A stretch of DNA of 64,000 nucleotides from Ulota crispa (GCA_963920765.1 OY987248.1:7288539-7352538), one strand, 5' to 3'. Counted from the stretch's first letter, positions 49,896 to 61,638 are shown. Notes: generated from the sequence alone by a model not told the origin. A program made the numbers and translations.

Positions 49896-52044
49896 AAGGG
49901 TTTTATTCCCATAATTTCCAAAATATCAAGAGTAGAGTGTAGACATCAGAATATTGCAAAATATAAAGATACCAACCAAAAATTTCTTTAAAATGACTCC
50001 TCTTTGAAATGGCATATTAATTAGAGATGTAGACAAAATTATCCATACTTCACTCAAATCCTTCCCATGTAGTAATCAATTCTTCTCCAAATCTAAAACC
50101 AACTACATATTTTAAAAGCTTATGACAAGGGACAATAACTTGAAATGGAGACTATTCTAACTCAATACTTTTAACCCATGTCAAGTGTAATTTTGCATTA
50201 TCAAATATGCTAAATTCATCAACTTTTAGTCTTCCACTAACAACTTTTTTAGCTTTTAACCACCTTTTAGAGCTTGAAATTGCCTCAACTCAAGCGAGCT
50301 TCTTGTAGATAGAAAGAGGGACACAATGCACTAAAATTTGATTTGAATCAAATTAGGAAAAATGATAATTTTTTTCTTTGAAAAAAGCATCAAATTATGA
50401 TTAAATTGCATTTAAAATCCTTACAAATCTATCCTCAATCTAATACCTATACATTCTCAATCTATTATTAGAACTTTTGAGATATATGATTTAAAATTTT
50501 GAATTTAATGAAGTATTGAGTGCATGGGAGGGGTGTGATGTAGGAGTGGATCTTTGTGTCCCCATCTCTATCTATATGAGAAAAAATTGTATTGAAAGAA
50601 AATATATATACTAAGCATCCTTCTAATAAACTTATTTCAATATCATACATCAATAATTCTTTATAATGTTCAAATAATTGTGTTCATAGGTTCATTCTTT
50701 GAATTGAAAAAATAATCCAATTTATAAAACCTAACATATTAAACCTTATTTATTTTGTAAGGTATAGAATAATCCTAGAAAGAAAGCTTTGAAAAGAACC
50801 ATCTTTGTAAGTAATGAACAACTTACAAATTTCTTTAAAGAAACTTCAAACAAATTTTAAAAATCACCTTAGAAGATATTCATAAATTGTAGGATTAGCT
50901 AAGATGAGATACATACCCTTTTGTACAAGTGATGGGCATTTTCAAAATTGAAGCAATGTAGAAATAAGAATTTAGAAAATTAGTAGGTCATGATTATATT
51001 CTTCAAACTTGTGTTTTCATATAACATCTAAATATAGGAGAAATTTAAAGTTTTGAATGCAAGTGGACATTGAGTTTATTTATCTCTTTTAAATCTGTTT
51101 AGTGCAATTACAATTAGAATCATTTTGAAATAAAAATGGGAATTTTTGTACAAAAAAAAGAAATAAAAGAAAGTAGAAGGTTGAACTTCTTAATGGAATT
51201 TTAAAATTACAAGACTTTTTGTTTCACACTAAATTTAATAAAAGTAGGTCAATATTTCTTGTTGTTGCATATGTCATAAATGTATTACATGGTTTTTAAG
51301 AATCATTCATATAAGGATTTGTTGTGCTCTTCCACACCTTAAATGACCTTAAACTTTATTTGCCTATTTTTGAGAAAGTATTTTTTCCATACTACAACAT
51401 ACAACATACTTTGTTATGGTAGATTTAAGAGCCTTGACGTTATATCTTATGTTGAGGGACTTTGTGTATCAAACTCCCAAAAGTCAAAACTGAAATTTCA
51501 AGTCACTTTTTTCTTCTAGGTTGACTCTAAAAAGCACTATAATAATTGTTTGGTTTCTCATGGAATTTGGTTAGGACTTGTGTTTCACTACTAGGTTCTA
51601 GTTCTAGAAACTTTAAAGCAATTTTGATTGTGGTTCAAATTGTAACCCTACTAAATTTTTCTTTTGAATTGGGGCCCAATATTTTGACACACTCTAGATA
51701 GTAGGGAAGGTTAGGGAGGCAGCTATATTGAACAAGAAAGTAAAAAATGTGCACCTTTTAAGATCTAATACAGGTATGAAAAAACTTATAAACCACTTTG
51801 TACATATGACTAATGTGTGCAACTGATATGTGTTATTTCACACATACTCTCAACACACTTATGCAACATAATCTCAAGTGCTATAAGTGATACAAAGACA
51901 TGATTTAGACTTACAAGCGCCCCTCCAATTTTTTTGCCCAAATATTGAACATTCCCTCTTTGAATGATGTGTTCTTGTCAACAGGGATTGAGGATCTTCT
52001 TTTTTTCCTTTGTTTCCTTTTCACAAAATATTATTAGGATGACC
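49896..52044. other. Intergenic DNA, nothing recognised
   Basis: Over 2 kb of very AT-rich sequence without coding signal or clear repeat ends. Confidence 0.45.
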
Positions 52045-52685
52045 TTAACCCCTAAATGCATGCGGCACCAAATTTTGGTGTCGGCAATACTCTGAAGCTC
52101 AATAAACATGACTAAGCTGCTAATTTTAGTAGTTTATATTTTGGATTTATTCTTTGCAAAATTAAGTTTTACGATCAAAAATCTGATTTTGAAAATGATT
52201 GATTATGAGTTTTCTCATCAAGCTTTTGTGCAAGGATCTTGACTTTCTCTAGTGTTGAGTGCTCTTGGAAATGAGCCTCAAATACACTATATCTTGGAGA
52301 AAAATTTACACTAAAAATTCATTTGAAAAAATTGTAGAAGAGATTTTGAAAAACCGTAAAGTGATTGAGGTTATGTGTGTTATTTCCTTTGACCTTATAT
52401 TTTTTTGATGACCATTTTTGAGATCCAATATGTGAAAAGAGGATTCAAAGGCTTCAAGTCATTTTTGTAGTTTTAACACCCTCATGATCAAACATTATAA
52501 TCTTTCAATCCATAAACAAAACTGTTGTGTTTTCTTTTCCTATGTAACCTCTAACATATATAGTTTGAATTTGTATGGTTACAATTTAAATGAACTTGAT
52601 GCAACTTATTATAATGTTGCCTTTTTGTTTAGTTTGAAGCAAATTCCTAGAAGCTCAGAAACGGCCTCAATCATTTAGGGGTTAA
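52045..52685. mobile_element. TTAA-bounded element, 641 bp, perfect 14-bp ends
   Basis: Starts TTAACCCCTAAATG and ends CATTTAGGGGTTAA, an exact inverted repeat including the TTAA. The interior is AT-rich without a transposase. Confidence 0.75.
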
Positions 52686-52782
52686 AATTGTACAAGCAAA
52701 CATATTAAAATGACCCCAACTAGTAACTATATAAGGCTATTCTTCAAAAGGCCTCATACTTTAGCACAACAAAACCAGGGGG

Positions 52783-53022
52783 TTAACCCTTAAAAGACTG
52801 CTCTACATATTACATAGTATATACTCTATTGTATAATTGGCATTTGTTACCAATAAAGAGTTTTAATTTGGAATCTTCACTAACTCACTAGAACCGCAGT
52901 GCTCTATATTCTAGCTTCTTTGTTGATCTCAAATATAATAAAAGTGTGAATGCATTCCAAATACAAGAACATACCAAATATTGTATTGGCCGCAAAGGGC
53001 TCCTTGGTCCTTTAAGGGTTAA
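52783..53022 (+). mobile_element. TTAA-bounded MITE, 240 bp
   Basis: Starts ttaacccttaaaagactg and ends gtcctttaagggttaa with TTAA at both edges. The body matches the copies at 11228, 11458, 53436 and 60692. Confidence 0.78.
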
Positions 53023-53072
53023 TGCCCGGGTTAATGCCCGGGTTAATGCCCGGGTTAATGCCCGGGTTAATG
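53016..53072 (+). repeat. 12-bp tandem repeat GGGTTAATGCCC (4 full copies plus part of a fifth)
   Basis: The repeat begins in the last 7 bp (GGGTTAA) of the neighbouring element. Each unit carries one TTAA, so the array seems to have grown by slippage or repeated cut-and-fill at the element's right junction. Translated it gives LTRA repeats, but there is no sign of a gene. Confidence 0.95.
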
Positions 53073-53435
53073 ACGACACTAAATCCTGCAATGAGAGGGA
53101 CTCACTATTTCAACAGCCCAAGAGATGAACACAAGTGTGGAGATTTCTTACGATTACAAAAAAATTAAAAATTTGGCCAAAGTAAATTTTAATCAGATTA
53201 CAAGTAAGAAAAACTTTTGGCATTGTTATATGAAAAGAATAAGTTAAAACCCCAATTATAGTGTTCTCTTTCAAGTTTACCTAACATCATACCATTTTGG
53301 CATTGCTTTATGAAAAAACAGCAACTCGTTCAGTGTTCTCCTTCAAGATTACACCGATGAATACAAAAAAGTTTACTAAGCAAACATATTTTTATAAAGG
53401 AAAATTTGATTGGTACTCCTAAAGCTTGGGATACT

Positions 53436-53658
53436 TTGACCCTTAAATGACCATAGGGCATAGCATATACGGTGCCGTATAATTGGCATTTGCTTCTACG
53501 AAGAAGTTTTAATTTGGGATCTCAAGTAGCTCATTAGAATTACATCCAATTTTTTTGTTGATCTCAACTGTAATAAAGGTGTGAATTTATTCCAAATACA
53601 AGAAACACACATGGTATTGTATTGGTTGCAACGGCACGCTTAGACATTTAGAGGTTAG
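53436..53658 (+). mobile_element. Degenerate TTAA-type MITE, ~223 bp
   Basis: The ends ttgacccttaaatgacc and acatttagaggttag have drifted, but the body clearly matches the 52783 and 60692 copies. Confidence 0.65.
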
Positions 53659-53715
53659 TGAATACCCTTGATTTTTTGGAAATTGTAAAGGTGGCCTTGT
53701 ATGGGTTTTGAAAAT

Positions 53716-54013
53716 GGGACAATCATCAGTATTCTAATTTGTCACAAAACAAGTTGCCTATGTAAAGGCACCCTTGGCAAGGATGTGATGCATGTTTCAT
53801 GCACTCCAAGAGCTACCCAAGTTTTATTCTTTGACATGTAACAAGTAGTGCTTAATTAGCCTTAATGCTTGCATGTGCACCAACTGCAATTTTGACATAA
53901 TGATGCATGCATGCCAATACAAATGACAATAGATAGAAAGAATTTCACAACACTATGATTAAGGATGATACTGCCAAAACTTGTAAGCACAACATTTCTA
54001 AAGCTATTTGCAG
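53716..54013 (+). repeat. Dispersed repeat, copy 2 (partner at 49590-49895)
   Basis: See the partner for the shared blocks. This copy is followed by pieces of the AGGGAAAA/CATGG foldback family (aagcaagggtatctatcaaa near 54080 and ggaaaatttcatggatacc near 54140). Confidence 0.65.
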
Positions 54014-54243
54014 CCCCTATGTTCTCAAGAGTATCCCCACAATTTCCAAAAAAACAAGGGTATTTATTAAAATATCCCAAAAGCAAGGGTATCTATCAAA
54101 TTCTCCCTTTTTATTTAATTAGTAAATTAAAATTTTCACCGGGAAAATTTCATGGATACCAAACTTTTGTTCTATTGTGCATGGCACTTCCTTCTCCTTG
54201 TACGCACATTGGTTGGTCATGAAAGAAATAGAGTGTGTAACAA

Positions 54244-54585
54244 ATGAATCTATATTCAGAGGAGAATGAAATTTCCAAGTTAGAATTTATATTAGTTGGG
54301 CCCCATGAAGGGCACTCCAAAAAAAGGAGTATGCCGGTCAATGTACCTAGCGCACGGTATTCTTTAGTAAAAGGCGAAAGAATAGTTCGCTCTGTGCTGA
54401 GCACCCGACAGATTGAAATTACTAGCCTACGAGCTTTCTTTATATACCGCATTGTGGATGTAGACCGTCCAAGCCTTATGGGTTATACTGAAATTTGCAA
54501 GTTCTGGCCGGGTTTTACTACTTACCTTTGCAAAACAGTGTTACTGAATAAACAGGGTTACTTCAAAATCGTTCTTTTGACTTAA
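54244..54585. other. Compositionally distinct island, possible foreign or organellar fragment
   Basis: Roughly 300 bp (about 54290-54560) have higher GC and a different codon-like texture from the AT-rich surroundings, with long frames open on both strands (113 codons +, 100 codons -). Neither translation is recognised. A mitochondrial DNA insertion is one possibility. Confidence 0.25.
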
Positions 54586-55396
54586 CTTATCACAAGGATA
54601 ATTCAACATTCCCTACTTTGAAACACATATACAAGTAGAATGCTGCTTTGAGTTAAATGTAAAGTTGCAATTGGACACTACTACGTCAGGGATGGCTGGC
54701 TTCTGTACCTGCTGTAGGGGGATTTTAAAAGTAGCAAATTCATTGTATTCTCATGTAGCCCGGTTTAAGCTTGCATTTGTTTGGATTTATAAATGTTGTG
54801 GTATTTGTAGTGGGCCTTACAAACCTGTCATACCTTATCATTAGCTAGTATCAAGTTATATTAATCTATATTGTCAATTCTTTGTCCGTTTTCTCTCTTC
54901 TCTTGTCCTTGAGAATGGTTATTACATACCACTAATTACAAATGCTAAGGGTCCCATTGCCTACAAATGATACGATTTTGTTTTTATTTTCCAGGACATG
55001 AGGAATTTCTTAACACTTAGAGAGACCTCTCAGGTTCTAGACTTTTCTCAAGAATATGCTCAAGAGCTTGGAATTGATGAAATGCAACTCAAAGAATCGG
55101 CCACATTTGTCCTCCGGCTCCGGAAAAACATTCTCTATGACAGAAAAAAAGCCGTTCTTCATTTGATTTTTTAATAAAGTGATCGTAAACACATGATTCA
55201 TCATGTAAGGTAAGAATATCTCATTTGATGCACTCATATTTTGAGGTAACTCAAATTGTGAGGAGATTTAGAGACATAGTGTTGGATCCCAAGTTGCCTT
55301 TGTAGAAAATTTCATGAAGTCAGCATACTGTTGACTTTTGCAGCTTCTTGGGTACTTTAGGCACAACAATGAAAAACTTAAATCACACTGTAAAAC
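54586..55396. other. Intergenic DNA, nothing recognised
   Basis: AT-rich DNA with no supported gene or repeat ends. Confidence 0.4.
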
Positions 55397-55444
55397 ACTG
55401 TAGCCAGGCTGGTTGCGGTGACCAGTTTGGTGTTTAAGGGTTAA
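55397..55444 (-). mobile_element. Inverted end fragment of a TTAA-type element
   Basis: Read on the minus strand it begins TTAACCCTTAAACACC and continues like the element ends at 10053 and 47382 (gtgaccagc-like, cagtgttttacag-like). The other end was not found. Confidence 0.5.
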
Positions 55445-55720
55445 AGAGCTTGACAACAACAACAAAGCTACAAAAAAAATAAACTATTGACTTCCAAGTT
55501 GTAAGCCATATGAAATCCTAATATCTACAAAGTTACATGTGCCTCCAAGTGGCTCAGCAATGACTCATGAGAATACTTTCTAAGGTAAGGCAACCTCAGA
55601 GTAGTAATTGCCTATATTTGTACATATATTTGTTCATACTACCTATCTTTGCATGTACACTTATACTATAATTATAAGTTTTCTTCAAAATTTGGCGGTG
55701 GTTTGGCTTCTCTTTTTTTC

Positions 55721-57043
55721 CTATGATTTCAAAATTAACCCAGTCACTTCTTCTTGCACATCGTTTGTGGCGACTTCATTTGCAATGCCAACACTCTCTT
55801 AACGGACATCACCCCCCAAAGCAGCAACGTCGGCCTTGGCGGGCTGTGACGCATCATCACCAAAATTGGGTCTTTGGAAACCGATGTGCACAAGAGATCG
55901 CCACAACGCTAGAATGCGTTGAGCATTGGCAATGTTGACGCTGGGATCCTCAATCATCCACAGCTTGGCGTCCTCCAGCAATTGCCTTTCACCAAAGCTC
56001 TGGTCATGATACTCTGACAAGCCACCATAATCACTCCACGCAAACTTATTCAGCGCGCACTCCTCTGCATCAATGAGCAATGGCCGCACATCCTGGTAGC
56101 GGAGAGTGTAGTTGAGCTCCCTCTGCATCAAGCTATTGTGAGATGATATTCAACCATGACATTCATCGACATTGGACTCAAAGTTTTCATCTCCTACTTC
56201 ATGTGTAGATTATTAGTCTTCTACCAGTAGCGTTAGTTTAATTCTAGTTTGTCTCGTTCCAATTACAGTAGAGAGTGTTTGCGAGTAAGAGAGAGTAAAG
56301 CTCTTCAGGTAAGAGGCTAGAACTCAGTTAGGGTAGTAATACCGCTCACCTCCCCAAATGAACTCCACCGATACATGCCCTTATTCATAGCCTTTCAAAA
56401 ATGTATAGCAGGCGTACATCAGATGAAGTGATCCATTTTAGAGCCCTATGACCTTTCCACTTCAAAATTTCATAACTAATTCCACATTGCTCTAAAAAAA
56501 ATACAAAATAACTTGCGTTAGATGTCAATTTTTCTTGTCTTTCAAGGAAAATTTACTGAAATATTCCCAAAATTCAGTTTCAGCTCTTAGATGGTCGGCT
56601 TATGAGCCTCTTACCTTAAAGCTCCGAGGAACGTTAGGGAATTAGTAACACGACTTTGTTTTGTTTGCATTAATTAATAAAGTGATTCATGTGTTTGATG
56701 AGATCTGTGTAACTGATAATAAAATTAGATAACTTACAACAAGCAAGCTGTAGCACGCCACGTGGCACGCGTACCCGTGCGCTTCGTTGGCATCGTATTC
56801 GTCCATTCTGCACCCGATATCGAACGAACTGTACTTCTTCTCGTCTGGATGAAGGTAGAAGCAGCCCATGCCAGAGTCGGAACCCAAAGCGATCACTTCT
56901 TCCGTGTGAGAAATGCCCACAAAGGCTTCCAGCCATGTGTAATCTTCGGCCTTGGGTTGCGGCTTCCCCGAGTCAAGCTCATCGTCGAAGAACACGGCGG
57001 AAGGACCCCCACACACCATACAGAACTCGTGTCACGCTCCCAT
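55721..57043 (-). pseudogene. Degraded ~235-codon gene with one intron (giant-virus-like CxxC/HGYxCHxxCY protein)
   Basis: Exon 1 57043-56738 (ATG at 57043-57041), intron 56737-56123 (GTAAGT ... gatgcag), exon 2 56122-55721, TAG at 55723-55721; 708 nt in total, in frame. Two stops break it: codon 4 is TGA where the other copy has TGG (Trp), and a TAA near codon 210 sits where the other copy has TGT. Motifs: CMVC, DYTWLEAFVGISHTEEVIAL, GSDSGMGCFYLHPDEKKY, HGYACHVACYSLL, LNYTLRYQDVRPLL, SDYGGLSEYHDQSFGERQLL, DPSVNIANAQRILALW. Most of the protein is well preserved, so the gene was functional until fairly recently or is still read from a downstream Met. CxxC and CHxxC suggest a metal-binding fold. 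Function is unknown; the motif order resembles a giant-virus family (see the finding). Confidence 0.78.
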
Positions 57044-57306
57044 TGCCACCAGAATCAAACCAGAATCCTACCGAGGAATCAACAGAAAAACCCGCGTGCT
57101 TCTGAAGGGAACGCTGATGCCGGCGGGGCTACACAGGCGACAACCAGTTTGAAACGTATGAAGAAGTAACTTGTTTTTTTGGAAAATTGGGACACACCAA
57201 CCACTTTTCTAAGTTTTCATTTGCTGTCCTACTGAAGATAGCCTCTCCACCATTCTAGGGAAGGAGGGCGGTTTCTAAACTTTCATATACGTCACTACAG
57301 TCAGTA

Positions 57307-57731
57307 AGGTAGGAGCACCCAATTGCAACACCAGCCGTTCTCTAACATCTAAAATTAAACCTAAAACAAATAGATTTGCACCCAATCAAGATATGAATGC
57401 ACCCAAATAAGACAGAAATGCACCCAAATCAGACACTCAAGTTGACATAAGGGAATAGAAATTGTGTAAGTGGCAATTATTAATTGGGTGTGACATGCGC
57501 ATGACACGGTCTTGTTGTTGTTGCTTTTTAAGGGGTCTAGTGTCTACAATAGGCAAGTCAAGGGAGTTGTTTTCAACAATTCATAATTTATTCATATGAT
57601 CTCAGAAAATTCCAAAAACAATTTTCCTTGCATCTGTATCCATTTCCTAACAAACCCATGCCATCAAATTCTCAGAAGACCCTCCCAATTACCACATCTG
57701 AGGTAAGTGTTGCATTTGGGTGCTTCTACCT
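57307..57731. mobile_element. TA-flanked MITE (AGGTAGGAGCACCC ends), 425 bp
   Basis: Ends AGGTAGGAGCACCCA and TGGGTGCTTCTACCT-like, flanked by TA at 57305-57306 and 57732-57733. It lies inside repeated unit copy 2 and is absent from copy 1. Confidence 0.8.
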
Positions 57732-58125
57732 TATTGAACAGACCAAACAAGTAGGAGTAAAATGTCAAAGAATCTGATTTTCTACCTGGAAGTAATAGCC
57801 GCCACCTATTTTTAACAAAACCGAATGTTTTGAAATGCGAGTTTGGTTTGGTGTGGCCTGGCCTTGAGAGTGCGCGTTCTATTCCACACGCAGTGGATCG
57901 CGAGGGTTCAATTTTTCTAGGTATTGAAGGAAAACCAGTCGGGGAATCTTGCAATAGGAGTTGAGGACCCTACATGGAGGAACAGCTCAATCTCAAGACA
58001 ACTGATTCCTCAGCAATGGCAAAACTAAAATGTTGATCTTTCGAGATCTGCAGCGCACTTGAAACTGGAGGAAGAAAACCGGCCAGAGCTTCAACAAAGG
58101 CTTGTGACAACGCTACTAAAACTCT

Positions 58126-58353
58126 ATGCTAACAAAGGCTTGTGAAAAAGCTATGGAAACTCATAAATCTCTGCTAACATTGGCTTGGCACTTGAATGGA
58201 CATGAAAGATGGTGGGTCTTTTGTAGTTTGGTGAACTTGAAGCTTGAGGAAGAAGCTGCACAGAGTTGGGTAACCTTTGTTTTTTCTCTAATTCTCTTTT
58301 CAGACATACTTGAGGCTTCGTCTACAAGCGAGAGCTTAGATGACTCTTATTGA
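58126..58353 (+). other. Conserved open segment in unit copy 2
   Basis: Reads TLAWHLNGHERWWVFCSLVN followed by LKLEEEAAQSWVTF, homologous to 15101-14913 (minus strand). An intron-like GTAACC...ttttcag stretch follows SW (only ~40 bp). Unknown; could be an exon of a gene divergent from 57043-55721. Confidence 0.35.
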
Positions 58354-58478
58354 TCTTTGTATCACAGAGCGTGTGCACAAAGCCTTAGGCTGCAGGTCAA
58401 GCCCAGTACTGTAGCACATGGTGAGACTTGTAACTGCTCATAAGGCAGAACAAGCGGCTCTTTGCATGCTTTGAAGAG

Positions 58479-58727
58479 TGAACCCCTGAGCGTCCCAGTG
58501 ACCAAATTTTGGTAGCTCTAAATAAAAAGAGTTCCTTCTTTTGTTTGCTATAATATTTTCATTGGCATAGTAAAATAGTTGCCCTTTCTCACGTACCTTG
58601 GGGCCTCTCTCCACTCCTTATCGATACGGTCAATTTCTACAAATCTTGTTTTTGGTAACAATTTAATTTGAATAAGTTTGTATAGGTTTAGATTTTAGTG
58701 AACACAGGCTCCGGGCTCAAGGGTTAA
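58479..58727. mobile_element. TTAA-type element, ~249 bp, abutting unit copy 2
   Basis: Left end tgaacccctgagcgtccc and right end gggctcaagggttaa form an imperfect inverted repeat, with TTAA kept on the right and TGAA on the left. The similarity between the two repeated units stops here, so the element may mark or have created the boundary. Confidence 0.5.
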
Positions 58728-59029
58728 GAAAGAAACAAAGTTTGATTTGTCATGCAATAATCAGCCCATGTTGCACAATTGATGCTTGTTTGCAGATTTT
58801 GTAATTAAAAAAAAACATAAAAGTAACAAAATAAGTTCTTTTAGTGTTGAACAACCTAATGTATTGGATATTTCTTGCAAGAAAAAATGGATTTTTGAGT
58901 GCAAGGGCAAGTTTTCATGAGGTAGTAGCATTGGACACTGTAATTAAAGTATTTCACCTTTGAAAAACTCAAATCTCCAAAATTTATGTGCTTCTTGCAA
59001 GAAACTTGTTGAAATACCATTTCTGGTTT

Positions 59030-59911
59030 TTAACCCCTAAAGGACCAAGGAGCCCACTTTAGGCTTTATGAGAACTTGGGCAGGCTCTATTGACTTCATG
59101 ATTTGGAAATTTTTCATGAAATTTTTAGGATGGATATATGCTCCTCATCATTACCTACATGTGAAGTTTTATTTCATGTCATTCCAATAAGTAATGCAAA
59201 AGTTATAAGGTATTTTCAATTTCAATGTCAAATTGGGCAACAAAAAATATATTCTAAATTTTTATTTTTATTTTTTATAGAATTGTATAGATTGATACTT
59301 ACTCAAAAAAAAATTGAATCACTCAATTCCAACTAATGAAGTAAGCGTTAAAATGAGTTTTATTTTGCAGGCAATGAAGGTGAAAACATGGTAGAAAAAA
59401 CATATAAATTTATCTTTTACTCTCAATTTCAAAAAATTTCAAATAAAAATGAAAGTTATTAATTTTTTGTTAGAGCATTCTCACCAAAGGGATTGACATT
59501 TTTCAAATTCTTCCAAATACCTTTCGCTTTACAATTTTTGTAAAAATGAATCCAAAATTGTTTTTGGTCAATTTTTTTAATGTATGCTTTCAACCCATTT
59601 TCCAACATATTGCCAAAATTGCACAAGAAATACAACACACGTATTTTGTTTAGAAAGTTTGAAAAACAAAACTTCACCTTGTGGAAGGACTAGAAAAGCT
59701 TACATTTTGAAGTTTAGGCACATTGATCTTGCAATTGGTGTGGATATTTATTTTGAAATTTTGGGATAATTTACTTGTGCAAGCCAACCAAAGGATCTTA
59801 TGGTTGGATTTGTTAAAAAGTAAGTTTCAATGAAGATTTTGACCCTAATTTGAGAACTAGTAATTTGAAGCAATTTTGAGCCTCTAAACACAAAAGAATT
59901 TTAGGGGTTAA
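59030..59911. mobile_element. TTAA-bounded element, ~882 bp
   Basis: Left end TTAACCCCTAAAGGACC, right end TTTTAGGGGTTAA, TTAA at both edges. The interior is AT-rich with no transposase frame. The largest member recognised here. Confidence 0.6.
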
Positions 59912-60691
59912 TTATGTACTTTTCCAATACAATTCCATGCATGGCTCCATACCTTGTTTGTTTTTTCCTAATGTTTTCAGTTCCAGATCACCATGAAAGG
60001 TTACCCTAAGAGCTAATTGCATGCTAGCTTGGAGTAAAAAAAAACTCAAAAACAACAAACAAATTTGATGCGTAAAATGATTTATCATTTTGGGTTTTTT
60101 GATTTTGGAGTTAGCATGGGGATATGCCTAAGAAGACAAAAGAGAAGAGGAGATGTTCATGAGTGGTTGAATTTAGTGAAGGGAAGACAGACAAGAAAAG
60201 TGTTGATCCATGTAAAAGGGTGGTTAGTTGATAAAAAAACAAGAGTTCTGTACGCAAGTAGGCATGATTCAAGAATGCAGCTTCTTTTTTAAGGATTTTT
60301 GTGAACATGTATTTGGAAGAGTAAGTTTGATGAAATTGATTTAGAATAGAAGCTTGCAATTAATATTAAACTTGTTGCTTTAGAGAAAAAATCTTGGTCC
60401 AAGCGTAGAGATAGTTTGTTATGAAGAGCAGTGTTGTCATGAAAATACAAAATACTATTCTTTTTAAATCACCAACCTCCTTAAAACACTAACCTCCTTA
60501 AATGCCAAATTGTGCAATTCATGAAAAAAATGGTCAATGAACACTCTCACCAACTTGACAACATTTCCATACTTGGACGGTTCATGAAAAAATTGAAACT
60601 ATAATTCTATATCTTGAGAGGCTTCAAGGGCCAATGAACAGAATCTCCAAGTCTTGCAAGCTAAATAAATATTAGCAACCACTTGTAGTCT
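59912..60691. other. Intergenic DNA, nothing recognised
   Basis: AT-rich. A 75-codon frame at 60065-60292 has no recognisable motif and is not called a gene. Confidence 0.4.
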
Positions 60692-60932
60692 TTAACCCTT
60701 ATAGGACCATAGGGCATAGTATATACATTGCCGTATATTTGGTATTTGCTACCAAAAAGAAGTTTTAATTTGGGATCTCAAGTAGTTCACTAGAACTATT
60801 TTGATCTATTCTCCAACTTCTTTGTTGATCTCAAATATAGTAGAGGTGTGGACTGTGGATCCATTCCAAATACAAGAAAAATACCCCATATTGTACTGGT
60901 CACAGCGGCACGCTCAATCCTTTAGGAATTAA
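60692..60932 (+). mobile_element. TTAA-bounded MITE, 241 bp
   Basis: Starts TTAACCCTTATAGGACC and ends CCTTTAGGAATTAA. The body matches 11228, 11458, 52783 and 53436 closely (gaagttttaatttgggatct). Confidence 0.78.
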
Positions 60933-61312
60933 AGTCTACCAAACAACCCAAGCTGAGGTGGTATCCACATTGTATATAACTTACTTGAGGCAATTGAACC
61001 TTTTCCAAACCAGAATTTCATTTTTAAATTTGCAACCTTAACGCTTAAAAATAGAATAAAAAAAAAAAACCAAAATTTGGATGAAAATTACTAATAATAA
61101 CTCAATATATAAGTGTACTTGTACAATTGAATGATTCAATCCATTTTCCTATACATGCATCCATTATAAGGTATCCGTTGTTTGACCAATTCAAACGTTT
61201 AAATACACAATTCTTAGTTCACTGAAAAAGAACTATGTCAAGGATATTCTGAAAAAGCAAGGGTATCTATATAGCGTAAATTTTGTGGGCATCCATCAAA
61301 TCCTCTTTTTTT

Positions 61313-61638
61313 AGGGATAATTTGATGATCAACTCACAAAATTTGCACTATTTGTATAGATACCCTTGATTTTTCAGAAATTACTCAAATATCCTTGGAT
61401 CATAATTTTTAGGCATTTATTTGTTGTGCTTGTACTTTCTTCAAGATCAATGTTGAAGAACGGAATGTAATGAAACAAAAAAGAAGCAATGTGCGCACAA
61501 AGGAAGAAAGGAAGTGACATGCACAACAAAACAAAAGCTTGAATATTATGGTCCAAGGGTACTTGTGTAATTTCTTGAAAAAGCAGGGGTATCTATGTAA
61601 ATATTGCAAACTTCAAGGGTATCCATGAAAATTTCCCT
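61313..61638. mobile_element. Foldback MITE with AGGGATAA / TTTCCCT ends, ~326 bp
   Basis: Left and right arms pair (atagatacccttgatttttc with gaaaaagcaggggtatctat; cacttcc-type and ggaagtgacatgc inner parts). Related to 14282-14654. A half copy lies directly to its left (61225-61310). Confidence 0.7.

Larger units (their letters stand above)
55487..58473 (-). repeat. Repeated unit, copy 2 (inverted relative to 14735-16447)
   Basis: The reverse complement aligns with 14735-16447 across the conserved open segment, the spacer (both have ctccatgtagggtcctcaac), the degraded gene and ~240 bp after it. It is longer because of a 615-bp intron and an internal TA-type MITE (57307-57731). Confidence 0.8.

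Noticed and set aside
54150..54452. 100-codon minus-strand frame
   Set aside because: No recognised motif; noted only as part of the compositional island.
56762..57169. 135-codon plus-strand frame
   Set aside because: Antisense shadow of exon 1 of the degraded CxxC gene.
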